This document shows, in pieces, positions 7,383 through 13,196 of a stretch of DNA of 13,196 nucleotides; within the stretch, counting starts at the first letter, position 1; each line of letters begins with the position of its first letter. Under the pieces are notes generated by a model. It was not told where the DNA came from. It made no database searches and saw nothing but the letters and a program-made list of their open reading frames with translations. Source of the stretch: Syntrophomonadaceae bacterium (GTDB taxonomy: Bacteria; Bacillota; Syntrophomonadia; Syntrophomonadales; Syntrophomonadaceae); assembly GCA_012522705.1 (NCBI GenBank), contig JAAYJY010000355.1, positions 1 to 13,196 of the forward strand, read 5' to 3'. The translations under genes and the position numbers were made by a program.

Positions 7383-7883
7383 TCATTTTCTCCGGTTATC
7401 TTCGCCGGTACCGCGGACCATGGCCACCTTACCGGTTCGTACCAATTCTAGTATCCCGAAGGGACGAAAGGCGTCTTCCAGTGCATCTATCTTGCGTTTG
7501 TCGCCAGTAGCCTCCACTATCAGCGAGGTGCGGCCGATATCCACTATACGGGCTCTGAAAATATCGACTATCTGCACTATATCAGGTCTCACATTATGGT
7601 CGGCTTTGACCTTGATCAGCACCAATTCCCTCTCCACCAGGTGTTCCTTGGTCAGGTCTACCACTTTGATCACATCAATGAGTTTGTATAGCTGTTTGGT
7701 GACCTGTTCGATTATGATATCGTCGCCCTCAACCACCACCGTCATTCTGGAAACGGAAGGGTCCTCAGTGGCCCCCACCGCCAGGCTGTCTATATTGTAA
7801 CCGCGGCGGCGAATCAGGGTGGTCACCCGGGTCAACACCCCCGGCAAATTCTCTACAGTTACCGCGATAATGTGCTTACTCAT
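7383..7883 (-). CDS. ilvN: Acetolactate synthase regulatory (small) subunit
   Basis: ACT-domain partner of IlvB that raises its activity and confers valine feedback inhibition in characterised enzymes. From the ATG at 7883 it has 166 residues, the normal length of the IlvN/IlvH family. The N-terminal ACT domain covers about residues 4-78 (VENLPGVLTRVTTLIRRRGY, then SRMTVVVEGDD), and the C-terminal half has RELVLIKVKAD and FRARIVDIG. The frame also opens at GTG 7892, but GGGAGG at 7892-7897 lies 8 nt before ATG 7883, which fixes the start there. It overlaps the end of ilvB by 8 nt (ATGAGTAA), the usual sign of translational coupling between the two subunits. Confidence 0.96.
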   Translation of the reverse strand: MSKHIIAVTVENLPGVLTRVTTLIRRRGYNIDSLAVGATEDPSVSRMTVVVEGDDIIIEQVTKQLYKLIDVIKVVDLTKEHLVERELVLIKVKADHNVRPDIVQIVDIFRARIVDIGRTSLIVEATGDKRKIDALEDAFRPFGILELVRTGKVAMVRGTGEDNRRK

Positions 7884-9567
7884 TGAGGTCACCTCCCAAC
7901 ATATTCAGGATCGATTCTCCCGGAGGAACCATGGGATAGACCCCGGCCTCCCTTTCCACCCAAAAGTCTATTATTACTGGGCGATCGGTGACCTGCATGG
8001 CCTCCTGCAAAGCTTCCCGCACATCCTCAGTGCGATTGACCCTCATCCCTACTGCCCCGTAAGCCTCGGCCAGCTTAACGAAATCCGGCTGGTGGCTCAT
8101 GTCAGTGTAGGAATAACGACCTTGGTGGAAAAGTTCCTGCCACTGCCGAACCATACCCAAATACTGGTTATTGAGGATGCAGATGATCACCGGAATTTTG
8201 TACTGCATGGCAGTGCCTAGTTCCTGGATATTCATCTGAATGCTGCCATCTCCGGCTATATCGAACACAGTCTTTTCCGGGCAGGCCAGCTTGGCGCCGA
8301 TAGCAGCCGGGAAACCGTAGCCCATAGTCCCCAACCCTCCCGAACTAATAAAAGAACGCGGTTCATTATAAAAATAGTACTGCGCTGCCCACATCTGGTT
8401 CTGCCCCACCTCAGTAGTGATGATGGCATCCCCCCGGGTTAGGTCGTAGATAGTCTCCACTATGTGCTGCGGCATTATCCGTCCCTCGCTGGGGCTCCCA
8501 TAGCGGAGGGGGAATTCATCCTTCCATTTGGCAATGATCTGGTGCCATTCAGTTAGCTCGAGCTGGGTCTTGAGCCTCGGCAGCAGAGCCTGCAAAGCTT
8601 CCCGGGCCTCACCAACGATAGGGATATGGGCAGCGGTGTTCTTGCCAATTTCGGCCGCATCGATATCGATATGGATCACTCGGGCGTGGGGAGCGAAGGT
8701 CTCCAGCTTGCCGGTGACCCGGTCATCAAAGCGAACCCCCACGGCAATCAGCACGTCGCATTCCCCAATAGCGTAATTGGCATAACGGGTCCCATGCATA
8801 CCCAGCATGCCCAGAGAGAGGTAGCTGGTCCCGGGGAAGGCCCCCATCCCCATCAGGGTAGTGGTAACCGGGATGCGGCATTTCTCCGCCATCTGGCGCA
8901 GTTCTTCAGCAGCATTCGAGGCAATTACCCCTCCGCCGGCATATATGACCGGGCGTTGGGCTTTGTTGATGGCCTCCGCCGCGGCTATTATCTGGCCTGA
9001 ATTGACGCCCTTCATTACCCGGTAGCTGCGTATCTTCACCTCCGCGTCATTGGCTTCAAAGTCTATCTCCCGGGCCATAACATCTTTGGGGAGATCGACC
9101 AATACCGGTCCGGGACGGTTGGTGCGGGCAACAAAGAAAGCCTCCTTTATAATCCTCTCCACATCTTCAGTCCTCTGCACCTGGTAGCCATGTTTGGTGA
9201 TAGGGAGGGAAATGCCGGTTATATCAGCTTCCTGAAAAGCGTCCTTGCCGATGAGGGTGGAGGCCACCTGCCCGGTCAGGCATACCAAAGGGACGGAATC
9301 CATGTTGGCGGTGGCGATTCCGGTTACCAGGTTGGTAGCCCCTGGTCCTGAAGTGGCAAGGCATACACCTACTTTTCCTGATGCCCGGGCATAACCGTCC
9401 GCAGCATGAACAGCACCCTGCTCATGGCGGACCAGGATATGCTTTATGGGTGAATCATAGAGGGCATCGTAAATAGGCAGTACCGCTCCTCCCGGATAGC
9501 CAAATACCACCTCGACTCCCTCTCTCTGTAGGCAGTGCATTAAAATATCGGCTCCTTTTAATTTCAC
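7876..9567 (-). CDS. ilvB: Acetolactate synthase catalytic (large) subunit
   Basis: Thiamine diphosphate- and FAD-dependent enzyme that condenses two pyruvates to 2-acetolactate, or pyruvate with 2-oxobutyrate to 2-aceto-2-hydroxybutyrate. From the GTG at 9567 it has 563 residues, a typical length. Motifs are VFGYPGGAVLPIYDAL (21-36), the catalytic Glu49 in RHEQGAVHAADGYAR, the central FAD-binding domain with GVRFDDRVTGK (277-287), and the thiamine diphosphate motif from GDGSIQMN (439-446) to NNQYLGMVRQW (466-476). The region around the conserved VRQWQ loop fits biosynthetic (anabolic) acetolactate synthases. The frame opens earlier at ATG 9582, but that ATG leads into the Shine-Dalgarno (GGAGG, 9576-9580), 8 nt before GTG 9567. 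It overlaps ilvN by 8 nt and is separated from ilvD by an unusually long gap. Confidence 0.97.
   Translation of the reverse strand: MKLKGADILMHCLQREGVEVVFGYPGGAVLPIYDALYDSPIKHILVRHEQGAVHAADGYARASGKVGVCLATSGPGATNLVTGIATANMDSVPLVCLTGQVASTLIGKDAFQEADITGISLPITKHGYQVQRTEDVERIIKEAFFVARTNRPGPVLVDLPKDVMAREIDFEANDAEVKIRSYRVMKGVNSGQIIAAAEAINKAQRPVIYAGGGVIASNAAEELRQMAEKCRIPVTTTLMGMGAFPGTSYLSLGMLGMHGTRYANYAIGECDVLIAVGVRFDDRVTGKLETFAPHARVIHIDIDAAEIGKNTAAHIPIVGEAREALQALLPRLKTQLELTEWHQIIAKWKDEFPLRYGSPSEGRIMPQHIVETIYDLTRGDAIITTEVGQNQMWAAQYYFYNEPRSFISSGGLGTMGYGFPAAIGAKLACPEKTVFDIAGDGSIQMNIQELGTAMQYKIPVIICILNNQYLGMVRQWQELFHQGRYSYTDMSHQPDFVKLAEAYGAVGMRVNRTEDVREALQEAMQVTDRPVIIDFWVEREAGVYPMVPPGESILNMLGGDLNE
7892..7897 (-). 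promoter_or_regulatory. Ribosome binding site that sets the ilvN start
   Basis: GGGAGG on the minus strand, inside the end of ilvB, lies 8 nt before ATG 7883. The alternative in-frame GTG at 7892 overlaps this site. Confidence 0.8.
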
Positions 9568-9575
9568 ACCCTTCA

Positions 9576-9580
9576 CCTCC
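9576..9580 (-). promoter_or_regulatory. Ribosome binding site that sets the ilvB start
   Basis: GGAGG on the minus strand lies 8 nt before GTG 9567. The in-frame ATG at 9582 overlaps it, so GTG is the likely initiation codon and the protein begins MKLKGADIL, as relatives do. Confidence 0.75.
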
Positions 9581-9596
9581 ATATAAATCTGTCTTA

Positions 9597-9625
9597 AATA
9601 TAGTCAAACTGCTTGGGGTAAGCAA
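9597..9625 (-). promoter_or_regulatory. Possible weak internal promoter for ilvB
   Basis: TTGCTT (9620-9625), a 17-nt spacer and TATATT (9597-9602) resemble a sigma-A promoter with a good -10 but a poor -35. Transcription would begin near 9590, just ahead of the ilvB ribosome binding site. A 7-bp inverted repeat (9608-9614 with 9620-9626, one G-U pair) overlaps the -35. It could give ilvB and the downstream genes a T-box-independent basal supply. This is a pattern match only. Confidence 0.22.
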
Positions 9626-9739
9626 TGAAGCCCGAAATCCGTACAGGGTACAGTAATAAGTGTCCCAGCGTGCTCTCAATGGGCCGCCGCCATCTGCCTG
9701 GCATGGCTCACCATGATTAAACTAATGTTGATGGATCCG

Positions 9740-9760
9740 ACAATGGTTGGCAACAATTGT
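9740..9760. promoter_or_regulatory. Operator-like 21-bp imperfect palindrome
   Basis: Half-sites ACAATGGTTG (9740-9749) and CAACAATTGT (9751-9760) are inverted about a single central base, matching at 9 of 10 positions. It sits in the ilvD-ilvB gap, 8 bp from the hairpin at 9769-9792. The size and symmetry resemble a binding site for a dimeric regulator, but I do not recognise the motif. As RNA it could also form a small hairpin with a 3-nt loop. Confidence 0.35.
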
Positions 9761-9768
9761 AATTATAA

Positions 9769-9792
9769 GAGCGGGCTTTTAATGGCCCGCTC
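9769..9792 (-). terminator. Hairpin downstream of ilvD, possible partial terminator
   Basis: A perfect 8-bp stem (GAGCGGGC on both arms of the minus-strand RNA; 9785-9792 and 9769-9776) has an 8-nt loop and starts 21 nt past the ilvD stop. The sequence that follows, TTATAATTA, is AT-rich but not a solid T-run. This could reduce transcription between ilvD and ilvB, or stabilise an ilvD-only transcript 3' end. No antiterminator alternative is obvious. Confidence 0.5.
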
Positions 9793-9813
9793 CAGATCCC
9801 TCGGGTGAGGGGA

Positions 9814-11475
9814 TCATTTCCTGAAGGTGGCCCCCCGGCTGGCTGATTGAACCATCTCGGCATATCGTTTCATATAACCGGTCTTGATATTCGGTTGGGG
9901 TTTGGTCCACCGGCCAAGCCGGTTGGCTAGCTCGATGTCATCAACCAAGAGCTGCAGTCGCTGGGCAGGAATATCGATTTGGATAATGTCTCCTTCCTCT
10001 ACCAACGCTATCGGTCCACCGGTAGAGGCCTCCGGCGATACATGGCCCATGGATGCCCCCCGGGTGGCCCCTGAGAAACGTCCATCAGTTATCAGGGCTA
10101 CCTCCCGGTCCAGTCCCATACCAGCGATAACCGAGGTAGGGGTCAGCATCTCCCGCATCCCCGGTCCTCCCTGCGGTCCTTCATAACGTATGACCACTAC
10201 GTCACCGGCTCTTATCTTCTGGGCCAGGATGGCGGCTACCGCATCTTCCTCGTTGTTGAATACCCGGGCTGGTCCCTGATGCTGCATCATTTCCGGATCG
10301 ACAGCGCCCTTTTTGACCACCGCCCCTTCGGGAGCCAGGTTGCCAAACAAGATAGCCAATCCCCCGCTGTGATTGTAGGGATTATCCAGAGGGCGTATGA
10401 CTTCATAGTCCCGCACCGGGGCAACAGCGATATTCTCACCCAAGACTGCACCAGTGACAGTCATGACCTCCAAGTTGACCAGATCACCCTTGCTCAATTC
10501 ATTATAGATGGCCTGCACACCGCCGGCATGGTAGAGGTCCTCCATGTGATGGAAACCGGCCGGGCTTATTTTGCATAGATGGGGAGTGCGCTCGCTGACC
10601 TGATTGAACAGGTCCAGGTCTATATTGACTCCAGCTTCATCGGCAATGGCCAGCAGATGCAGCACGGAATTGGTGGAACAGCCTATGGCCATGTCCATGG
10701 TGATAGCGTTATGGAAGGCGGCCGGGGTCATGATATCCAAGGGACGTACGTTCTGGTCCAGCAGTTCCATTATCTTCAGACCAGTCTGTTTGGCGAGCCG
10801 GATGCGCTCAGAATAGACCGCCGGTATAGTCCCATTGCCGGGCAGGGCCATTCCGATAGCCTCGGTGAGGCAGTTCATGGAATTGGCGGTAAACATCCCC
10901 GAACAGGAGCCGCAGGTGGGGCAAGCCTGCTCTTCAAGGCAGGCCAGTTGCTGCATATCGATCTTGCCAATGGCGGCTTCTCCGACCCCCTCAAAGATCT
11001 GGGTGACACTGATGGCCCGGCTATTGGACACTCCCGCCAGCATGGGACCGCCGCTGACGAATATGGATGGTAGGTTGAGACGAGCCGCCGCCATCAACAT
11101 ACCCGGCACCACCTTGTCGCAATTTGGGATGAACACCAAAGCATCGAAAGCATGGGCCATGGCCATTATCTCCACTGAGTCGGCGATCAACTCACGGCTG
11201 CCCAGAGAATACTTCATGCCGATGTGGTTCATGGCAATGCCGTCGCAGACGGCGATGGTTTGAAATTCAAACGGTACCCCCCCCGCCAGCCTAACCCCGG
11301 CTTTTACGGCCGCAGCTATCTTATCCAGGTTGATGTGACCCGGTACAATATCATTATAGGAATTGACGATACCGACAAAAGGGTGCCCGATCTCCTGGTC
11401 GATAAGACCCAGGGACTTAAACAGGGAACGATGGGGCGCCTTTTCCAATCCTTGTTTTACTATATCGCTTTTCAT
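9814..11475 (-). CDS. ilvD: Dihydroxy-acid dehydratase
   Basis: Dehydrates 2,3-dihydroxy-3-methylbutanoate (and the 3-methylpentanoate homologue) to the 2-keto acids, the last common step before transamination. It has 553 residues, within the family range. Motifs are SYNDIVPGHINL (39-50), FIPNCDKVVPGML (115-127, with Cys119), ACPTCGSCSGMFTANSMNCL (184-203, with Cys188), and near the C-terminus ITDGRFSGATRGASMGHVSPEA. At the position where [2Fe-2S]-type relatives carry a third cysteine, this protein has VPGH, as in the E. coli enzyme, which suggests the oxygen-sensitive [4Fe-4S] type. The ATG at 11475 has GGAGGAG 8 nt upstream. It is the first gene behind the T-box leader and is followed by a long gap before ilvB. 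Confidence 0.97.
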   Translation of the reverse strand: MKSDIVKQGLEKAPHRSLFKSLGLIDQEIGHPFVGIVNSYNDIVPGHINLDKIAAAVKAGVRLAGGVPFEFQTIAVCDGIAMNHIGMKYSLGSRELIADSVEIMAMAHAFDALVFIPNCDKVVPGMLMAAARLNLPSIFVSGGPMLAGVSNSRAISVTQIFEGVGEAAIGKIDMQQLACLEEQACPTCGSCSGMFTANSMNCLTEAIGMALPGNGTIPAVYSERIRLAKQTGLKIMELLDQNVRPLDIMTPAAFHNAITMDMAIGCSTNSVLHLLAIADEAGVNIDLDLFNQVSERTPHLCKISPAGFHHMEDLYHAGGVQAIYNELSKGDLVNLEVMTVTGAVLGENIAVAPVRDYEVIRPLDNPYNHSGGLAILFGNLAPEGAVVKKGAVDPEMMQHQGPARVFNNEEDAVAAILAQKIRAGDVVVIRYEGPQGGPGMREMLTPTSVIAGMGLDREVALITDGRFSGATRGASMGHVSPEASTGGPIALVEEGDIIQIDIPAQRLQLLVDDIELANRLGRWTKPQPNIKTGYMKRYAEMVQSASRGATFRK

Positions 11476-11555
11476 GGTCTAATCTCCTCCAGTCGGATTT
11501 GTGCCTAAACCTGCTATCCAGCCTATGCCCCGGGTTACCCCGCAGGGGATACTTT

Positions 11556-11604
11556 AAAAAAGAATATAAAACTCCTCTCGTCCTGATCAGGGACGAGAGG
11601 AGTT
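11556..11604 (-). terminator. T-box regulated intrinsic terminator
   Basis: A perfect 14-bp stem, AACTCCTCTCGTCC (11591-11604) with GGACGAGAGGAGTT (11570-11583), has a 7-nt loop and is followed by T-rich sequence ending in TTTTTT (11556-11561). The 5' arm directly follows the T-box sequence and would be captured by the competing antiterminator when uncharged tRNA binds. Confidence 0.93.
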
Positions 11605-11865
11605 CCCGCGGTACCACCCTGTTTGCCACACTCGTTACGAGCATGACCGCTTATAGCACAAGTCCGGATTAAAATGCTTTGTGCTAACTTGATAACGGAC
11701 TTTTTCGTCCGGCCCCACCTAATAGGCCCGCGCTAGCTGGCTGTTCAGATAGCAGCTCCGGAATGAGCCACCTGCGCAAATCCGATACCGGTTTCCAGCC
11801 TCCCCGGCTCTCTGTAATCGTCCCCTCACGCAAGCATTTTCCTTCATTGCCATTTAAGTAATATG
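11556..11865 (-). promoter_or_regulatory. T-box leader, leucine specifier, controlling the ilv-leu operon
   Basis: A tRNA-sensing riboswitch in the leader upstream of ilvD. The canonical T-box sequence AGGGTGGTACCGCGG is at 11606-11620, with the UGG that pairs with uncharged tRNA NCCA ends at 11614-11616. Stem I can be drawn: GGAA (11839-11842) pairs with UUCC (11760-11763) and CUUGCG (11829-11834) with CGCAGG (11771-11776). The internal loop between them has AAUG on one side and UGGCUCA on the other. In that loop the triplet CUC (11765-11767), followed by a purine, is the natural specifier and decodes leucine. The AGAGAGCC motif (11806-11813) matches the stem I kink-turn region. Stem III pairs TTAGCACAA with TTGTGCTA. 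Uncharged tRNA-Leu would favour antitermination and expression of all nine genes. Confidence 0.93.
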
Positions 11866-11871
11866 TGAAAG

Positions 11872-11901
11872 AGTATAATTCAATCTTCTCCTAATTGTCA
11901 A
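11872..11901 (-). promoter_or_regulatory. Sigma-A-type promoter of the ilv-leu operon
   Basis: A consensus -35 TTGACA (11896-11901), an 18-nt spacer and a -10 TATACT (11872-11877) place the transcription start near 11865, just before stem I of the T-box. The -35 begins 2 nt past the stop of the upstream gene, and no terminator separates them, so readthrough into the leader is possible. Confidence 0.82.
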
Positions 11902-11903
11902 TC

Positions 11904-12941
11904 CTAAAATTCGCCTTCCTGCTGCAGGTTCAATTTGCCCAAGTATTCTTTTACCCCGATCTTCTTTCGCTCCCCCCGTACCCGCCGTTGTTGTTCCTTC
12001 TGGGTAATATGCTTGAACATGGCCCATAGCAAGCGGGTGCCCTCTTCAGTCTGGCAGGCCTCCGAAGGGGTCATCCCCCGCAAGGCCGCAAAATGAGAGT
12101 GATACCATTTGTGGAGATACATTTCCTTCAACTGACCTTCCAGCTGGGGATAAGATTTCTTGGTTTCCGGGGTAAGAACCTCAAATATCCCATCCGCCCT
12201 TATCTCCAAACCATCAAACTCCAATGCGTCATACATACCCTCCTCGAAAAACTGGCGGGCTGCACTAATGTCCCGCTCGCCAAAAGCAGATACCGTTATC
12301 CAATTAGACCCCACTATATACTCGGCCATGAAACCGGGGTGGTGGGGGCAATTGTCATGCTGATAAACGACCTCCAACTGACCGGGGAGAATCATACTTA
12401 TCCCCGGTAAGCTTTTCAGGCGGCTAAGGACTGCGGCACGGTCCTTTACTGCATAACGGGCAGTGATAAAGCGCATGCCATCTTCGAACGCTATCCCTTC
12501 TTGCTCATCCAACAGGATGTCCTCGAATTGCAAATAGCGCCCACTCAGGTAACTGTAAGCAGTAGCCAGACCGAGTTCGTACTCACCGCGGGAGATAAGA
12601 GGGTAGGGGCTTTCAAGGGTTAACAGGGAGTGCAGATCCTCAAGGGTATCATGCTGTTGAGCTATTATCACAAATTCGTCGCCGTTGATGACCAGATCGG
12701 CGATTACTCCACTCATGAAGGTAACCCCATGGTTATAATCGTCATCGTAACAGGTGACCCGCATATGCATGCCGTAGGGGAGTTCTTCCACCTCCCGGAT
12801 ATTGTCCACCCGATCCAGTACCTCGAACAGGTCATCCACATTGATAATTTCGTATACCCGACAAAAAACCGGCACTGCGAAGGGATCTGTAGAAGACCCG
12901 TTTTCCAGTTTGGTATGAGCGGTCTGAGCAATGTTGGTCAC
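11904..12941 (-). CDS. Unrecognised protein, downstream part of an interrupted gene
   Basis: From GTG 12941 this frame encodes 345 residues. It is acidic overall, with a basic C-terminal tail (QQRRVRGERKKIGVKEYL). No transmembrane segment or signal peptide is visible. The region around residues 279-310 (WYHSHFAALRGMTPSEACQT, then EEGTRLL) resembles the short W-x-H...GxTPxEA...T.EG element found near the C-terminus of various SEC-C-associated and antitoxin-like proteins. That is a loose resemblance, not an assignment. GTG 12941 has no convincing Shine-Dalgarno, and protein-like sequence continues upstream in the same frame through 29 further codons to a TAG at 13029-13031 and then beyond it. 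The true gene is therefore longer, and this segment may be untranslated. It ends in TAG just before the operon promoter. I cannot name its function. Confidence 0.6.
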   Translation of the reverse strand: MTNIAQTAHTKLENGSSTDPFAVPVFCRVYEIINVDDLFEVLDRVDNIREVEELPYGMHMRVTCYDDDYNHGVTFMSGVIADLVINGDEFVIIAQQHDTLEDLHSLLTLESPYPLISRGEYELGLATAYSYLSGRYLQFEDILLDEQEGIAFEDGMRFITARYAVKDRAAVLSRLKSLPGISMILPGQLEVVYQHDNCPHHPGFMAEYIVGSNWITVSAFGERDISAARQFFEEGMYDALEFDGLEIRADGIFEVLTPETKKSYPQLEGQLKEMYLHKWYHSHFAALRGMTPSEACQTEEGTRLLWAMFKHITQKEQQRRVRGERKKIGVKEYLGKLNLQQEGEF

Positions 12942-13028
12942 CAGCCACTGTCCCAGTTGATCGCGACAAACCGAGAATTGATATTCACTACGGTAGACCT
13001 CTCGTTCGTAAATGGTCAGGGAATAAGC

Positions 13029-13196
13029 CTACAAACCCAGGTTGTTGTGGGAACGACAGATTTGCTCGACCCTGTCTTCCAGCAACATGGTCCCCGGTTT
13101 GATAGCCAGGTTGATCTGCTGCAACAAGGCCCCCTGGGATAAGCTGCCCTCCTCTACTATCGAGAACAGGTAGTTGAAATCCTGGCAGCGCAGGGC
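13029..13196 (-). pseudogene. Upstream part of the same gene, ending at an in-frame TAG (5' partial)
   Basis: Read from the right edge, 55 codons (ALRCQDFNYLFSIVEEG and onward, to CRSHNNLGL) end at TAG (13029-13031). The same frame then resumes as AYSLTIYEREVYRSEYQFSV and joins the 345-residue frame downstream without a shift. The amino acid make-up is similar on both sides, and no other frame is open across the junction. The simplest reading is one gene of more than 430 codons broken by a single nonsense change, or by a base-calling error. No start codon with a good ribosome binding site lies just after the TAG. Confidence 0.55.

Noticed and set aside
9643..9681. Short minus-strand open frame (MVSHARQMAAAH) in the ilvD-ilvB gap as an attenuation leader peptide
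   Set aside because: It has no run of Leu, Val or Ile codons, no clear ribosome binding site and no terminator/antiterminator pair after it.
9762..9767. TATAAT as a -10 promoter element in the ilvD-ilvB gap
   Set aside because: The position 17 nt upstream reads GCGGGC, within the GC-rich hairpin, so there is no acceptable -35. The AT-rich stretch is better explained as the tail of the hairpin.
9813..11475. Mobile element, integrase, CRISPR array or defence genes anywhere in the window
   Set aside because: I saw no transposase or integrase motifs, no terminal inverted repeats with target duplications, and no regularly spaced direct repeats. The region reads as a core metabolic operon.
11521..11555. 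Second terminator after the T-box terminator (CCCC TGC GGGG element ahead of ilvD)
   Set aside because: The stem is only 4 bp with a 3-nt loop and no T-run follows it. It is more likely incidental structure in the ilvD 5' untranslated region.
13029..13031. TAG read as pyrrolysine or as a generally reassigned amber codon
   Set aside because: TAG ends leuD (2946-2948) and ilvC (6337-6339) at their normal family lengths, and it also ends this same gene at 11904-11906. General amber reassignment is therefore unlikely, and nothing in the protein resembles a known pyrrolysine enzyme.

Overview
The window holds a nearly complete branched-chain amino acid biosynthesis operon read on the minus strand, in the order ilvD, ilvB, ilvN, ilvC, leuA, leuC, leuD, leuB, cimA (from about 11475 down to 244). 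It is preceded by a T-box tRNA-sensing leader and a sigma-A-type promoter. Strong AGGAGG-type ribosome binding sites, the T-box riboswitch and the gene order point to the Bacillota (Firmicutes), most likely an anaerobic clostridial lineage such as the Peptococcaceae or Syntrophomonadaceae. Base composition is moderate by eye. The genus cannot be fixed from the sequence alone.

Right end (11904-13196): an unrecognised protein gene on the minus strand. Its reading frame is broken by an in-frame TAG at 13029-13031, although protein-like sequence continues on both sides, and its N-terminus lies outside the window. Two bases past its stop begins the -35 box of the operon promoter (TTGACA, 18 nt, TATACT; 11872-11901). 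The leader then folds as a T-box: stem I with a specifier loop whose triplet reads CUC (leucine), the canonical AGGGTGGTACCGCGG antiterminator sequence at 11606-11620, and a 14-bp intrinsic terminator ending in a T-run at 11556.

Middle (244-11475): IlvD, IlvB/IlvN and IlvC form the common valine/isoleucine pathway, with IlvD last in the reaction order. LeuA, LeuC/LeuD and LeuB carry out leucine chain elongation. CimA makes citramalate from pyruvate and acetyl-CoA, so LeuC/LeuD and LeuB can also produce 2-oxobutyrate for isoleucine without threonine deaminase. No ilvA or aminotransferase gene is present. Several genes overlap, abut or are separated by about 20-30 nt. The exceptions are an approximately 230-bp ilvD-ilvB gap, which contains a hairpin, an operator-like dyad and a possible weak promoter, and an 83-nt ilvC-leuA gap with two small hairpins.

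Left end (1-243): the last 34 codons (including the stop) of an unidentified plus-strand gene converge on cimA, followed by a clear intrinsic terminator (147-181). The operon itself has only a weak terminator candidate.

The operon is classical metabolism. The points most worth a second look are the apparent ATT start of cimA, the interrupted upstream gene, the unusual cofactor loop in IlvC, and the unexplained ilvD-ilvB intergenic region.
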